From: Protostelium mycophagum
Taxonomy: Eukaryota; Evosea; Variosea; Protosteliida; Protosteliaceae
DNA: 24,491 nt
Assembly (NCBI GenBank): GCA_002081555.1
Contig: MZNV01002063.1
Coordinates: 1 to 24,491, forward strand
Direction of reading: 5' to 3'
Shown: one piece after another, positions 1 through 11,260 of the stretch
How positions within the stretch are numbered: the stretch's first letter is position 1
Layout: each line of letters begins with the position of its first letter
Position numbers and translations under genes: made by a program
Notes under the pieces: model-generated
Told to the model about the DNA's origin: nothing
Database searches by the model: none
Seen by the model: only the letters and a program-made list of their open reading frames with translations

Positions 1-218
1 AGATTTGAACGAATGGAAGTCATACAACACCGACTACATGGTAACCATGCAGATAATCAGACTCAAAAAACAATAAATTCCTCAATACACTCACTAAATA
101 TGGTTATTTAGATGCATTCAGACACTTTCATCCAAAAGCATACTAATACAGGCAAATGCGAAATGATAATGTAACATACACACAAATTGACCATATATAT
201 GTCAAAGCAGACGAGATT
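1..218. other. Non-coding flank
   Basis: AT-rich sequence with no supported exon, RNA gene or repeat. It is the outer flank of the foldback element that starts at 219. Confidence 0.5.
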
Positions 219-620
219 GAACTAGAGATTGCAGGAACACTTTTCAGAACATTTTCAGAACATTACTTTATTTCTGTTATGAAATGTCACAGGATGGTAC
301 AGCTGAGCTCAAAAGATAGAATTTTAAAAACAACATATAGGTAGTAAGAGTAATAAAACTGAGATATATAGTTGTAAAAGAGATAAAGCTGAAAAACTGT
401 CCCAGAACAGACCCCTGTTCTGCAGACAATGTTCTGCAACAGTATTTAGAGTTTATTTCTGTTAGCAATATAAATCAACACATTATTGCAATTACAACCT
501 ATATGTTGTTTTTTAAATGCTATCTTTTGAGCTAATTTATGCTATTATGTGACACTTCATAATAAAAATAAGTTAATGTTCTGAAAATGTTCTGAAAAGT
601 GTTCCTGCAATCTCTAGTTC
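219..620. repeat. Foldback (MITE-like) element with long terminal inverted repeats
   Basis: The left arm from 219 and the right arm ending at 620 are inverted copies. The outermost 45 or so bases are almost identical (GAACTAGAGATTGCAGGAAC and onward). Similarity continues inward with small differences to about 350 on the left and 485 on the right, giving arms of roughly 130 nt around a loop of roughly 135 nt. Each arm holds a short direct doubling of TTTTCAGAACA. No transposase frame is present. A TA dinucleotide lies near each outer edge (inside the matched GAACTA/TAGTTC), but no clear longer target-site duplication is seen. This looks like a non-autonomous DNA-transposon derivative; a structured RNA is the alternative. 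Confidence 0.75.
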
Positions 621-742
621 CAGAAGGACTACTTGATGGTAGGTGCATTGGGCATCATGGTTTACCCTTTGGTCTTCAAATCAAATGTGTTAACCAGATT
701 TTTACCAGAATTTGTCAATATTGAGAATTAATAAAGAGATTG

Positions 743-3700
743 TCATGTCTTTGTTTTCACACATCTCCTGAGAGCGTCCAGCAGTTGCCCTTGTGTTAGA
801 GGCTTCAAGAGTACGTCATCCATCCCAGCTTCTAAGCACAAGTTGCGATTCTCAGGCATCGTGTCCGCAGTCAGAGCAAAAATGATCGGTTTTTTTGGTG
901 AATTACCCTTCTGTCTGATGCATTGTGTCGCCTCTACACCTCCCATCACTGGCATCTACAAAGTGTCATTTTTTTTTATACACCCGAATTTCTGACCATG
1001 CAATCCATCAAGATGACGTCATAGTCGTTTTTGGAGACTTCGTCGACCGCCCGCTTCCCATTGTCGACGATAGTTAGATCTATCTCCATACTTCTCAACA
1101 TCCTCGCAAAGATTTTCTGACGTGCTTTCAGCAATCTCGAAATTTCAATGAAATCTACACACTTGATTGAACTCATTGTCCTCCGCCAGCAACACCCTCA
1201 GACCCCTCACATTATTGGGAGAAAATTCCACAGGTTTTCCCGCCATTTTTTCGGACCTCCCTTCCAAAAAGTAGCGGTCTAAGAACATGATGACGTCATC
1301 ACGCCTCAGCTGTTTGTCCGAGTTGATGACGTGTACAGGACTTTTTAATTTCTCCGTAATATGCCCGGAAGTATTCTCGTTCCGGGAAATGACGTAAAGC
1401 TGTCCCAGAGTATCCCAAGAAGGTTCTTGTTCTAATTCCTCGAGAGAGGAAAATACCTGGCACGAAAAATTGAGCATCTCGAATTCGTGAGCCCAGGCTT
1501 GTGTTTGATTTTTGTTTTTCTCTATGACGACCACAGTCTTTTTGGATTTCTAAATAAATTGTCAGTTTTTATTGACTTCTGTTAAAACATATTTTTCTAA
1601 CAAAAGTCAATAAAAATATTTTAAATTTGATGAAGCAAATTTTTTTTATTTTGAAAATCTGTAAAAGTTTATACAAAAAACTGACCTCGTTCATCTCGAG
1701 CAGCGCATTCCTGGCCAGAAAAATCGGCGAATTTTCTGTGGATTTTTCTGGGAAATTGCTCTCCACCAAAACATCGAAGCAAAAATGACAGCCGGGTTCG
1801 TCATCTGTCAACTTGATGTCACCACCCATCATCTGGCATAATCGTCGACAAATCGACAACCCCAATCCGGTCCCTCCCTGTACACTTTCAGTTCCCCGCG
1901 AAATTCCGTGGAAAACTCACGTATTTTCTGGTGGTGGATGTGTCGCCTTGAAAAAATGGCTGGAATAATTGCTCCTGACATTCCTTCGGAATTCCGACTC
2001 CGGTATCTCGGACGGAAAAATAAAGTCTCAAATGATCCGGAAAATTCGGCGAGTTTTCATTTTGTACACGGACGGTCAATTGGATTTCGCCCTTTGACGT
2101 GAACTAAAATTCTCGTCAGTTTACGCGAAGAACAGCGTAAAAACACACCTTTACAGAATTCGATAATAAATTCGTAATAATCTGTCTCAATCTACACTCG
2201 TCGGTGGTCACATTCAAATGAAACGGTACGTCAGAATCGAGGATGAGGGTCAACCCCTTCTCATCGGATTGAAACGCGACCTGCTCCATGCACTCCTCAA
2301 CCATTCGTTGTAGATCGAATTGTCTCCTCTCTAAGATTAGCTTTCCACATTCGATCTGAAATTTCGTCGGTTTTTCGGTGTAAGAAACGTTTGGAAGTCT
2401 CCGCAAGACATTTACGTATTAAGATTACTTTGTATTATTCTATTTTTAGCAGAAAATTGATAGAATAGTAAGAGTTGCACCAAACAAAAATATATATTTC
2501 GCAGTCAAGGAGTTTTTTATTGTGTTCCACATATCTGTGGGAAACTACAACGCAGGAAGATTCTTCGAATCTTGTCGTTTTTCTGATCGTGATATCTTAC
2601 TTTTGATATATCCAACACGTCATTCGTGATGAGCAGCAGTTGCTTTCCGCAAGCTTGTCCGATCCTGATCATTTCCCTGTCTTCATCTGACATATTCGTG
2701 TCATTCCTGACATGTGTCAGATGCGACATCGTGGGAATCTTACGACAGTTGTGACAGGCACCCGATCAGACCAGCTATGGGTGTTCGTATCTCTGGCAAC
2801 ATCAAACTTCCACAGTAACAAATTTTCGTGACAATTTCTCATTTACATAGTTGTAGATGGTGGCATTAAAATTGCATCAAATTGTGTTTGCTTTGCGTCT
2901 TTGCCGCCAAAATGTAATCCTGGGTTGTTTTTGGTAACCTTTCTGTGGACTTTTGGCATAAACAGAATAAATCTTGCTTTGCGGAGCTACCAAAAGATGC
3001 AAAAAACACCACAAATTTTTATTGGGAAAATCCAGAAAAAAATTTTAAATGGAAATATTTTTTGCAGAGTTCGGTCAGATTCCCCGTATCACCGTGAAAA
3101 TCTCGGTAATTAACGTGTTCATTAGAACTGGGGAATCCGACCGAATCCTGCAATACTAAAGAGTGATGAATGTACCGTGTGACATGGTGGCTAAGAACCG
3201 GGTCTTAATCTCCAATGCTTCTGTCAGTTGACTCGTCCTCTCCTGTACAGTGCTCTCCAGATTATCTGGAATATGTCAAAAAAATTCTCCGATCTTTCAA
3301 CGAAACTCAAAGTCTCCAGACCTTCACGTCCACGAAATTTCACCGAGATTTCAGAAGATCTCACCTTGGTGACACTTGAGCGTGGTGATGTCAACTTGTA
3401 CAAAGAGCCAGATGTTTCTTTCCACCCTCTTTGCAGAGATTTGGTATGATATCTCATTATTCATGAATTTATTCCGCGATGAGAAGATTGAGATTTGTTT
3501 TCCCTCATCCCAATTATCCTGCACATTGCGGATCCAATTCGAGACATCTTCTTTACTTGTCATAGTCAGCTCACCTGAATTTTCTCAGAAAAGTCGGGGA
3601 AAGATCACGAGAAATTCGTGAGAACGGAAATTTCGTGGAAATTACTCGATTTTTTGGAGAGGATTTCTTCGGGTTCGCAGCCGTAAAACGATTGTGAGAG

Positions 3701-5235
3701 CGACCTGTTTACCATATGAAAATACACTGTCTCTGAATCTAGTACTTCCACTACAACGAGTCAATAACAAAATAAAATCAATTTTTTCTTTTATTTATTT
3801 TTTTGTCTTCGTTTTTTTCATTTTTATTAAAAATGTGAAAAATTTCATTTTAATAAAAAAAGTAATAGAATAATATGAATAAAACAAAAAAATAAAATTA
3901 ACAACTGACCGAGGCCCATAGGTGATGGTGCCATGTTGAAGAAGTCTTTAAAGTCGGTATTGTACCCGCCTTTACTCTCCATTGTAGATTCATTCGTCGT
4001 GTTGATCGTGTATGCGTAAATGTATGACACGTCTTGACACCTTGACACTTCTTCAGGTGTCAGCATGACACGTGTTGATCTATCCATGGCGCCGATGCAG
4101 CGGCAGACACCGATGAGGTCTTGGTATTTTCCTGGAATTTTCGGTAAATCATCTGGCTGCATGTAATTTTTGAAGTAACAACACACAGAGGCTGCTCTAG
4201 AAGTTACTTTTACCAAAGACTATGTCATCTTTTGGTTTCTTCTCTTTTTGAGGCCGTAGCAGACGTGATCAGAATGATCTCTCACCTAATGTGGGGAAAT
4301 AGAAGCACATATTGAGAGATTTAGAGGATCCGATGGGCACATCTGCCAGGATTGTCCTGTTTGTCTTCTCTATCTTCTCTTTAGACAATAGTTCCTCCTC
4401 CACCATCCATTTCATCTTAATCTCTTCGGGTTCTGTATGATATGAGATTGATTGATGATGACGTCATCATCCATCATAGAACAGCTTTGTATGTGTTTTT
4501 TGTCTGCACAAAGTATTTTACATGTACATCAATCATGAATGGATTCTAAATCAACACTCACTGCATTGAAAAAACTCTTTGGCAAAACATTCAGAGGTGT
4601 GAAGATATCTACTATCCCCTGTACCCTCGTTCACTTCGGTCCATTGTTGAAAAGCACTAGTGTTCTCCACCTGGAGGACATTATTGGGTGACAATCCAAC
4701 GATCGTCTAATGATCGTCTTACACAATCTTGGTAGAACTGCTGCTCATCCAGTGGCAATGGTTTCATGTTGTGTCGAATTGGTGTTTTATGTGGGAAGGA
4801 TACACAAGTCATCAAGACAAATCTGGTTTCTAATTCTTCTATGATTTCATAGGATACATCCAAAAGAATGTTCTCCACTTCTTTGAGGGCCATAAATCTC
4901 CGGGTGATGTTGTTGCCGTCGAGCACTTCGGCGACATCATTCCACCATTCTTGTGATAAGCAGCCTTCATTGTCAACTGGAGAAGTCCATCCCGTCTTGA
5001 CCTCAATGCTCTTGCGTCTTCCAAAACATCCCGTCGTATCTTTTGAGAATCCCACATCCTTTCTGAAAGCTTGGTTCACGTATGAGAGGTAGATCGTGTC
5101 TTCTGTGGAGGAGAAAATGGCTGTTGGTGATTTGCTTCTGTTCAAAATGGTCTTGAATAGTTTCAGCTGATCATTTGTTTCGAGTCCATCCACGCTCTTG
5201 TCTATCTTTCTGAGCTTAGTCTGTCGCTCTGCCAT
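743..5235 (-). CDS. PAS-containing hybrid sensor histidine kinase
   Basis: Exons (5' to 3'): 5235-4723, 4670-4562, 4432-4286, 4194-3910, 3750-3646, 3574-3365, 3265-3176, 2792-2744, 2706-2601, 2355-2149, 2103-1921, 1877-1686, 1549-1163, 1116-997, 955-743. They total 2916 nt, a continuous 971-residue frame; an in-frame TGA lies just before the ATG. Residues 20-150 and about 350-450 look like PAS sensors, with a less clear segment between. A helical linker ([20 protein letters not shown]) leads to the H box [15 protein letters not shown] with His486. HATPase boxes follow: N ([11 protein letters not shown], about 597-607), G1 (DTGVGIP, about 640), F (FQPFFQGD) and G2 (GGTGLGLSI, about 669). Next come a receiver-like segment without a visible acceptor Asp (about 735-835) and a true receiver with the LLAEDN pocket, Asp899 in VILMDCM, and the KP lysine. 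Known family role: autophosphorylation on His and relay to Asp. The ligand is unknown. No membrane helix is seen, so it is probably cytosolic. The exon 3/4 acceptor is the least certain junction. Confidence 0.93.
1566..1616. repeat. Small inverted repeat inside a kinase intron
   Basis: Arms of 19 nt at 1566-1584 and 1598-1616 are inverted copies with one mismatch, around a 13-nt AT-rich loop. The repeat lies inside the intron between kinase exons 12 and 13. It can form a hairpin in the pre-mRNA or be a remnant of a small insertion. Confidence 0.7.
3062..3153. repeat. 24-nt imperfect inverted repeat in the intron that splits the kinase H box
   Basis: Arms 3062-3085 and 3130-3153 are inverted copies, 21 of 24 positions matching, separated by 44 nt. 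They lie in the 383-nt intron 2793-3175, the longest intron of this gene. The intron interrupts the codon after the phospho-acceptor His486: CAC G before it and AG ATA after it. The arms could fold the pre-mRNA or mark a small foldback insertion. Confidence 0.75.
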
Positions 5236-5559
5236 CTCTTCTGTTCATGCGAAGTATTATTTGATAGGGTGTTGTAATTAAATAACGTCACATAAAAATT
5301 CGAGAAAATCATTTCGCGCTGTCAGGTGTCTTTCAAAATAAAAAGGCCTCTTCAGTTCGCCGCGCCCAAGGCTGCAAGCATCTCAAAAAATTGAGCCTGT
5401 CACGTCCCTTGCATTGGTATGTTCAACATGCGTCCATTGTTGTATCATTACTGTCTTCAACAGAAGATTATATTGAAAATCTGGCACCAGGCTACAGCAA
5501 TTTGCCAAACATTCCTGCTCGAAAAAAAAAACTGCATTAGGGTGCTCTCCTCCCTTTAT
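5236..5559. other. Intergenic spacer between two minus-strand genes
   Basis: This 324-bp stretch lies between the 3' end of the small gene (5560) and the start of the kinase (5235), so it should hold the kinase promoter and 5' leader. No TATA box, coding exon or RNA gene could be supported. An AT-rich part borders the kinase ATG and a short GC-richer patch lies near 5345-5375. Confidence 0.5.
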
Positions 5560-6079
5560 CTACTCTGTCTCCTCCATCTCCTCCGCAAGTCCAATCTCAA
5601 ATGATTCAGGACCTTGGCCTAATTGGACGATCATGCTGGCTATAGAACAAGCAAAGTCCTGGGGGACGTAACGCACTCCGGGGTGAGAAGGTTCTGCCTC
5701 CTTGCACGCCTTGAGGAACGCGGTGGCATTTTCGACTTGTGGCTCAACGAATCTCCATTTTTGAGGTGCTCCTTCCAACTGTTCCAGCCAGGGCGCACCG
5801 ACAAGACCGAGTTCGTTGAGGTGCTGTTGTACTTAACTCAACATCCTTGATTGAAATCCAAGAGTTACCTGATTGTCGGACCCTTCTTCTTTGGGGTTGA
5901 GGTGGATAGTTGTGGTTTGGCTCATGATTGTGTTTGTTGTGGTGTGAATGTTTATGAGCTTCGATCACAAATCCTCTTCTTCGCGAATTGACGAGAATCT
6001 TTCCTGATGACGAGGCATCAACAGAGATTCGAAACCCCAGTCAAACACGTCAGTTACCGTGAGGGGTCATGAATGACAT
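5560..6079 (-). CDS. Unrecognised small protein with a His-rich and basic N-terminal segment
   Basis: Exons 6079-6058, 6003-5869 and 5831-5560 join with GT-AG introns of 54 and 37 nt into a 429-nt frame, 142 residues. The first exon is only 22 nt (MSFMTPH plus one base). Residues about 8-20 are basic (GKILVNSRRRGFVIEAHK). A His/Asn-rich tract (HKHSHHNKHNH) and a Pro/Arg-rich tract (PPQPQRRRVRQ) follow. The last 90 residues look like a compact domain (for example QHLNELGLVGAPWLEQLEG and YVPQDFACSIASMIVQLG) and end in an acidic tail (EEMEETE). No signal peptide or membrane segment is visible. I do not recognise the family. The C-terminal part reads convincingly as protein; the tiny first exon is inferred from phase and splice sites. 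Confidence 0.7.
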
Positions 6080-6928
6080 TACCGCGGCAATCTTGAACAA
6101 AATCTAGGGGTAATTTACAAATCCGGAAGTGTACACCTCGGGAAGGGTCCTCAAAAACGTCGACAATCGACATTCATTTCAGATTTCCCGGGCCGGCACC
6201 CGACCCCCAGCAGACGGAACAAGGCAGACCGGTCTTGACACAACCTTCCGTCGTGTTTCAGAGTCTGTTCACACGGGAGAACTGTGGTCCCCAATGGCCA
6301 GACATCTGGCATCAGTAGATGCCGAAGTCTCGAGAACCGGTCTGCCGACCGGTCTTTGCGCTGCTCACACAATGCACCCTGATAATAAATAAGAACGAAT
6401 TTGGGATATCATAATGAGACACAGAGTTTAATGCCGGCTGCAGGCATTTCTTACAAGTTCCTCACGTCTTATTGACATCACTTTTCTTTGGGCATGTCAT
6501 TTTTGGCTGTAGAACAACAAGAGCACTCCTGCCTTAAAGGCACAAGGTGGAGGCAATTCAAACCCTGTGCAGTGCGCATGTTAATTCCACGTCAGTGAGG
6601 AGATGTAGTTTTTGCAAGTATCACAGGAATAAGATCATGAAGTCGTTTCTTTTTCAGTAATTCACAGATTTTTTGTACCTCTATCAGAAATTTACGGAAG
6701 TTATTGTGTGAATGACTATGGGTTTGAAACGGTGATACTTCACATTTTCACCCAACTCCAGCGTGGGACTTGGACAACAGGTTGGTCATTTTTTTCCGGT
6801 CTCAAACACATTCATTATCATCACACCCATTCGGCAGCACTCGATCACAGCTTTACGCCGGCACACTGTGTGTTTAAAATTTCTTTCATAAATTATAGGA
6901 TTAAGGACACCATTACGACCGAATCAAT
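6080..6928. promoter_or_regulatory. Shared intergenic region between divergent genes
   Basis: This 849-bp interval separates the starts of the minus-strand small gene and the plus-strand ubiquitin protease, so it should carry both promoters and 5' leaders. The part at 6120-6390 is GC-rich with many CpGs. It holds an 11-bp perfect inverted repeat (GGCAGACCGGT at 6223-6233, its complement at 6336-6346) and a further GACCGGTC palindrome at 6347-6354. A short hairpin (AATGCC/GGCATT) lies near 6430-6450. No TATA box was recognised. Open frames here lack an ATG or homology and were not called. Confidence 0.45.
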
Positions 6929-9900
6929 ATGAGTGGGGATGGCAGCCGTCCACTCGCCGGTCCTATCGGCCCGTTGAAAGAGGTCAAAGATAGGAGTAGC
7001 CTCCACATTCTGAGTGATATGTTGGCCAATTCCCTCGAAGAGGGCAATTTTTCAGCAGCCACAGACACACAACAACCAAATCCGTCTGACTTTGTTGATC
7101 TGGTGAGCAGTTTCTAAACTATTCATCTAATTCAAAATAGAGAGGTTCGGACACACTCAAGAACTTGGAGGACAAACAGAGTCAATCCTCTCAGCACTCA
7201 ACAGTCTCACGCTCATCCAGCTTCAGTACGTATATGTATATCATGAAAAATCAATCCAAACATCATCTTTGAAAACAGATGATTAAATTAAAATGATCTA
7301 CGACTGACGTCTTAACAGACACAATGGCAAATTCAAATAATCAACCCAAAGTTGCCTCCGTCAGTCGTACTTTCAGCCAAGAAGCAGTCCAAAATTATTC
7401 CTTTTCAGATGAGGTATCATGTTCATTTCACTCTTTAAAGACATCACGTAAAATCACGCGCTGTGCAAACACAAAGTCTACTTTCCAAACTTCAGATCAT
7501 TTTAATATTTCAGCAAAAAAAACGTAATTTAATGTGATTTTCAGGTCTCAAAACCCCAGACTACAACTCTGCGTAATTCCAGCTCCAACTCGCTCATCCG
7601 TACAAGTTCAGATGCCGGGAAGATTATCGACAATATACAACAGCAACAACCCCCTATGGATATGCAAGATGTCAGAAGGGATCTTATCTATGCCGAAGAC
7701 ACCATCACCATAGGTAATATTCTCCGAAATTTCCCGGAAAATACTGATACGCGTTGTAGATCCACGAACTCCTGGGTGTGTGGAGATCATCATGTCGCAG
7801 ATTTCAGAGATGCGAGCTGGGTTGTTTCCGGCAGAGCATGCAAATCATCTGAGATATACGGCTCTTCCAAAAATAATCAAACAGGTACGATTTCACGTTA
7901 ATTCACGTGAATTAACGTGTCATGATGCAAAACTACCGATTCACAATTTTAAAAAATACGAAATGACTGTTGTAGATCATGAACAAGAGATTTTCAGACC
8001 CCCTCGCCGACACCATACAACCCCTCCTCCTCACTACAATCAACCTGGCACAGGAAGATCTACAACAGCACCACGTCACCGCTCTTCACGTGTTGTCAGA
8101 AGTTTTTGACCCCGACAAGAATTTCCACTTTACGCAGATGAGATTGAGGCCAAACAGCGTTGTAGATGACCAGATCAAGGGGGAGATCTTTGCTAGAGGA
8201 AAGGAGGATAAATGGCCTTCGTATAGATTAGTAGAGATGCTCAACAGATTTGGACAAGATGGAGGTATTTATTCTTTATGTTATGTTTGTTAAGACATTT
8301 TGGCTTCATGAAGAGTAGAATGCTTTTACTGAATGATGCCAAAAAAATATATAAAATATTAATTCACAATTTTTTTGCAAAAAAAAACAAGCCAAAAATG
8401 AATAAAAGTCTCATTAAAAATCCATAGTAGAATAATTCCATTATGATTTTACATCATTTTAAAGCCGCAAATCAACAGAATATGGACAAAGATTACCAGC
8501 AAACTAGACAATTTTTTCAAATTTGGAAAAAATTTCTGAAATACTACAGGGTTCGATTCACTGCTGGAATTGTTGACAAGAGTGGAAGATGCGAAGACGG
8601 TAGTTACCGTGATCAACAGCATACTGAACTTGTTCTGGGGAATCCAAAACCACGAATATTGGGTCCCCTCAAAACAGCGAGAATTCTGCGATCGCATCTG
8701 CGAATGCGTCAAGATAAGGATGTCAAGTTTGACAGCGGAAGATATCAAGTTTTTCCGCAAGGAGGAATTCGAAATGACACTGAAAATTCTCGGAAAAATC
8801 GTGGAAGACACACGGGGGTTCTCTTACGCATTAGAAGTTTTAGAGGATCTACAACTGACCGTTTCATTGCAATGCTTCCAGTCGGCCATTTTTGACAAGA
8901 GGATATACGGACTCAATGTCATTAATGATATCATAGGGAATAATGTGAAGGGATTGCACCGGACTTCATCTACATCTAACGTAACTTACGGTCCCAGCTT
9001 CCAGAAGGCAAGACTTTCTTCAAAATTTGAAAATGACATGTGGCGCCAAGATATTTTTTGTCACAAAAAATTCTATCAGAATTTTTTGCCACGTTTGTCA
9101 TCATAAAAATAATAAAATACAGGATAGTCGAAGAATTACGGATGAAGCGTTAATCGAATGGATAAATGGCAACCATTTGATAGACCAATTATACGGTCCT
9201 TCAGCACACCACGAACTACTGAGGAGATCTGGTCACGTGATCGCATTGATGTCCAGATATAACAGATTGTCCCAGGACCAGTTGAACAAGATCTGGATCT
9301 GTGGTACGACTGTACACGAGGCTTTCAGTAGCATCGTATTCAAGGTGGGGTTATGACGTCATATGTGATGTCTTGACATCATGCGTTGTAGATTGGATCA
9401 TCAAAAGATTTTTCTGAAATAAATTTCACGTGAATCTGTCATTCTGACATTTTTGACAGGTCCTGGGAGAAGTATCAGGAGATCTACAGATCTCCCACCT
9501 CATGCAGATCTTGATCTGGCTCAAAGAGATGCCCGCGTCATCCATCAACTACAACACTCTCATTCTGTCCAGAGATATCACGAAATATGCCCATGATATC
9601 AGGATCAGAATTGACTTCATGAATCATCTGCTCGATTTGGTTTTAGACAAGAACGGGCAGACACCAGTTGAGGTGAGACATCTAAATTCACCACATTTTT
9701 ATTATAAAAAATGGTGGCGCAAACCGGTTTTTAATTTGAAATTTTTTCGTCTTTTTTATTTTTCTAGCAAAAAATAAATAGATAAATTTCTCAGGTATTC
9801 AATTCTTTCCGGAAAAATTTTCCCTTGAATCTTAAAATAATGATCAAAAAAAATTCTGACCGTTGTAGATATCACAACAAGCGGCAGTCATTGTCATTGA

Positions 9901-11260
9901 ATTAGTGAGGGAACAAGCGTTCAAGCCTTTTAGATATAAATGGATTGAGGATCTCTTAGGATACATCAGGAGACAAAAGTGAGTTTTTCCCGCCATTTTT
10001 GGGATTTGAAATTCGAATGGGAGAATTGATGGTGGCAGGTCCGTTGCCTTCTGTTGGGATCTGATCGGACATATTTTAGGTATTTTTTATTTTTGTGGAA
10101 ATCCTTAGTAATTGATCTTTCTACAACGAGCCAAATGAGATAACAGTTCAAAAATATTTATTTTTTACAGCAACATACGGACACACACAGATGCTGGACG
10201 AAGACAGCATCAGGACCGTTGCGAGGGTAAAATTCAACATTTGAATATTTAACGGTCAAATGACTCGTTCAGACACTGGAAGAACGTCATCATATATTGG
10301 ATGTATTTTTTGACGATCTACAACGGTACAAAGAATCGGTCCGTGAGTCCCTCGAGATCCACGATGACATATCTCCCGACGATGTCGACCTTTGCGTATT
10401 AGGTACGGGATTTCTTCGAAGCTTCTCCGAAATTTCTTGGGGATCTACAACAACGAGAGTTTCTTCAAAATTAATAATTTCAGGTTACGGCAGAATAAGT
10501 TTTTCGCTGGAGCTTATGTACAGAGTCAGATTTCTCGATTTCTTTTTGAAAAATATTTCAAGTGTCCCAATTGACAGGTTTCTGACACTGTGGGACGAGA
10601 TCATTAGTAACCATTGTACAAATCAAGAACTAAATATGGGTGAGTGGCATGTCATCTTTTATATGGACAGACGCATTCCTTCATTTGCGTACGCATCTGA
10701 AGTTGGCGGATGTAGATGAGATTTTTGATATTTCATACAGGTTACATGTGGTTTATAGAAGCTCAAGAACCAGACCAGGCTGCGATTGATGACGACAACG
10801 CGTCCCTTCTTTTTCTCGGAAAAATCCTCAAGATAAGCCCCGCATCTGCGACGATCGCATGTTTCAGATGCTTCGAAAAATACTTCATCATCAACGGTGT
10901 GCGAGAGAGTAAGATCGGAGCATCTTTAAAAACCGGACAGTATGAGGTGATATATGGATGTCATGGTGACGTGATTTTGACAGGTCTAACAGGTGTATGA
11001 GTACGACGTCAGCGGGTATGATTGGCTGTGGAGCCTGATCATGGATAACAGAGACGAGGAGGTCTGAAAGTTTAATTTTCACGAAATTTCCAGCATTTTT
11101 TATAGAAATTTTCACGAAATTTCATGGAGATTTCATAGGGGATATTGACGTGTTATAGGTCGTGAATGAAGCGAGTAAATTCTTGATACAATTACATATG
11201 TACAGCTCCTCATCAGTTTACGCACGCTCCAGAGAACTTTTTGTGGAGATTTGCCTCAGC
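6929..11260 (+). other. USP exons 1-17: N-terminal helical-repeat half
   Basis: Exons: 6929-7102, 7141-7225, 7319-7413, 7545-7713, 7760-7884, 7976-8264, 8550-8980, 9123-9344, 9460-9672, 9869-9978, 10039-10079, 10171-10226, 10273-10402, 10484-10639, 10741-10946, 10993-11061, 11159-11260; residues 1-891. The first 110 residues are Ser/Gln-rich and probably disordered. The rest is leucine-rich and helical (for example FDSLLELLTRVEDAKTVV and DKRIYGLNVINDIIG), as in the ARM/HEAT-like N-terminal parts of USP9X relatives. Exon 11 is only 41 nt and is needed to keep the frame between exons 10 and 12. Confidence 0.88.

Noticed and set aside
2761-2820. Kinase H box reading LPEIRTP, as if the catalytic histidine were lost
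   Set aside because: An AG acceptor at 2793 and a donor at 3175 join CAC G to AG ATA, restoring SHEIRTP in phase.
6129-6392. Plus-strand 87-codon open frame in the GC-rich intergenic part
   Set aside because: It starts with GTG, has no splice partners and no recognisable protein character.
6708-6932. Plus-strand 74-codon open frame just before the USP start
   Set aside because: It overlaps the USP ATG in another frame and looks like leader sequence.
8449-8811. 120-codon minus-strand open frame inside the USP gene
   Set aside because: It is antisense to USP exon 7, whose sense frame has consistent phase and family character.
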